Shown piece by piece: positions 63,366 to 64,000 of a stretch of DNA of 64,000 bases. The stretch covers positions 124,001 through 188,000 of the forward strand of contig NZ_JAGBLU010000091.1 of NCBI RefSeq assembly GCF_017635265.1, given 5' to 3'. A program made the translations under genes and the position numbers. The notes beneath the pieces were generated by a model. The model made no database searches and was not told where the DNA came from. It was given only the letters and a program-made list of their open reading frames with translations. Positions within the stretch are counted from its first letter, which is position 1. Every line of letters starts with the position of its first letter. The DNA is from Butyrivibrio sp. (GTDB taxonomy: Bacteria; Bacillota; Clostridia; Lachnospirales; Lachnospiraceae).

Positions 63366-64000
63366 TTACTGTTCTACTGTATTTTTAGATGCGTATTGCA
63401 TAATAAGATCCTGATAAAATGCTGCCAGTGTGGCATTTCGATAGACGTTTATCCATAGAAGAGGAAGGAAAAGAGCTATCATACCAAGTAGCATGATTGG
63501 AATAAAACTAACATTAAGATAAAAAAGCTTGAAGCGATTGCCTTTCATAATGTGCCTGCTTGTGGATAAAAGTTCTTTGGCGTTTCTGTCCTGAAAATCA
63601 TGGAGCAGGTAGAAAGCCTGTGAATAGGTAAGATGCACATAGATGTTAATTACAAGTTCAAAAAGAAGTGCCAGAATCGTTCCAAGATAAAGATCAGGCG
63701 TCGGATTATGCTGAGTAAGATAGAGAAGATATGTGGCAGGAAGACCTGCAACAAAATCAACCAGCACGAAAAGAGCCTGAACTTTAACCGCTTTTTCCGG
63801 AAACACTTTTACACCGTAAAACAGGTCTGAAATAGAGACGTTCTGGGAATAAATCAGATTCATATAAAGGAATGTCTTGCCTGAAACAAGAACACCCAAA
63901 AGAATGCTTACAATAAGCACAATTATCTCATTTATGATATAAAGAAAAATATTACCTGAACTGGAAATAGTGGTAATACCTGACAGAACAAACTGTATAA
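63366..64000 (-). CDS. DUF975-like membrane protein, 5' end outside window
   Basis: The frame stays open on the minus strand to the window edge; 210 C-terminal residues are visible. There are four to five hydrophobic segments (FLYIINEIIVLIVSILLGVLVSG, ALFVLVDFVAGLPATYLL, ILALLFELVINIYVHLTYSQAFYLL, LFYLNVSFIPIMLLGMIALFLPLLWINVY). The ending W-x-x-P-Y/N-x-x-A-T-x-A-x-F-Y resembles DUF975 proteins of clostridia. A GTG at 63920 could be read as a start but has no good ribosome-binding site, and the hydrophobic frame continues upstream. No function is known. It precedes the GH2 gene by 14 bp. Confidence 0.7.
   Translation of the reverse strand, partial: IQFVLSGITTISSSGNIFLYIINEIIVLIVSILLGVLVSGKTFLYMNLIYSQNVSISDLFYGVKVFPEKAVKVQALFVLVDFVAGLPATYLLYLTQHNPTPDLYLGTILALLFELVINIYVHLTYSQAFYLLHDFQDRNAKELLSTSRHIMKGNRFKLFYLNVSFIPIMLLGMIALFLPLLWINVYRNATLAAFYQDLIMQYASKNTVEQ

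Overview
The window looks like a chromosomal segment of a low-GC, fibre-degrading member of the Lachnospiraceae, most likely Butyrivibrio or Pseudobutyrivibrio. This is inferred from the glucuronoxylan/oligosaccharide gene sets, a permuted GH3 enzyme of a kind reported from rumen clostridia, an AgrC/AgrA-type two-component pair, and the codon and ribosome-binding-site style. No rRNA or tRNA gene was seen.

Region 1 (1-22339, all + strand) is one long, tightly packed operon for a contractile injection system (CIS). It carries two Afp7/Pvc7-type tube-adaptor proteins (the first cut by the window edge), a gpD-type hub, a gp5/VgrG-type spike, a gp25-type baseplate wedge, two large baseplate J/gp6-type proteins and a P2 gpI-type tail protein. 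A module not usual for CIS follows: an FtsE-like ABC ATPase without FtsX, a membrane HATPase protein without a recognisable phospho-acceptor histidine, a membrane-anchored SH3 protein and a 1009-residue membrane-anchored surface protein. After that come a small acidic protein that could be a chaperone, a 933-residue helical protein (candidate cargo or tape measure), a tandem AAA+ ATPase of the Afp15 type and a 7-TM protein. Sheath and inner tube must lie upstream of the window. No tail fibre is seen. The layout suggests a CIS that is docked to, or senses, the producer's own envelope. This is the strongest candidate here for an undescribed system.

Region 2 (22540-39724) is a hemicellulose locus: SGNH acetylesterase, GH2, a convergent AraC regulator, GH67 alpha-glucuronidase (aguA), an LplB/LplC/LplA-type oligosaccharide ABC transporter, GH3 and an L-fucose/L-arabinose isomerase-family protein. 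Esterase, GH67, transporter and GH3 fit uptake and intracellular breakdown of acetylated methylglucurono-xylo-oligosaccharides. A 948-bp non-coding inverted-repeat element (34787-35734) packed with hairpins separates the transporter from the GH3 gene.

Region 3 (39905-49810) holds general genes: secreted GH25 lysozyme with cell-wall-binding repeats, UDP-sugar pyrophosphorylase, galE, a PHP phosphoesterase, a small hypothetical protein, a membrane HtrA protease, an enlarged ClpX and carbamate kinase.

Region 4 (49883-64000) holds an AgrC/AgrA-like pair, divergent from a GH2 - GPH symporter - membrane-anchored permuted GH3 - small membrane protein operon, then a MATE transporter. A second palindromic element (60786-61421, perfect 41-bp ends) fills the space between MATE and a convergent GH2 gene, which is followed by a DUF975-like membrane protein cut by the window end.
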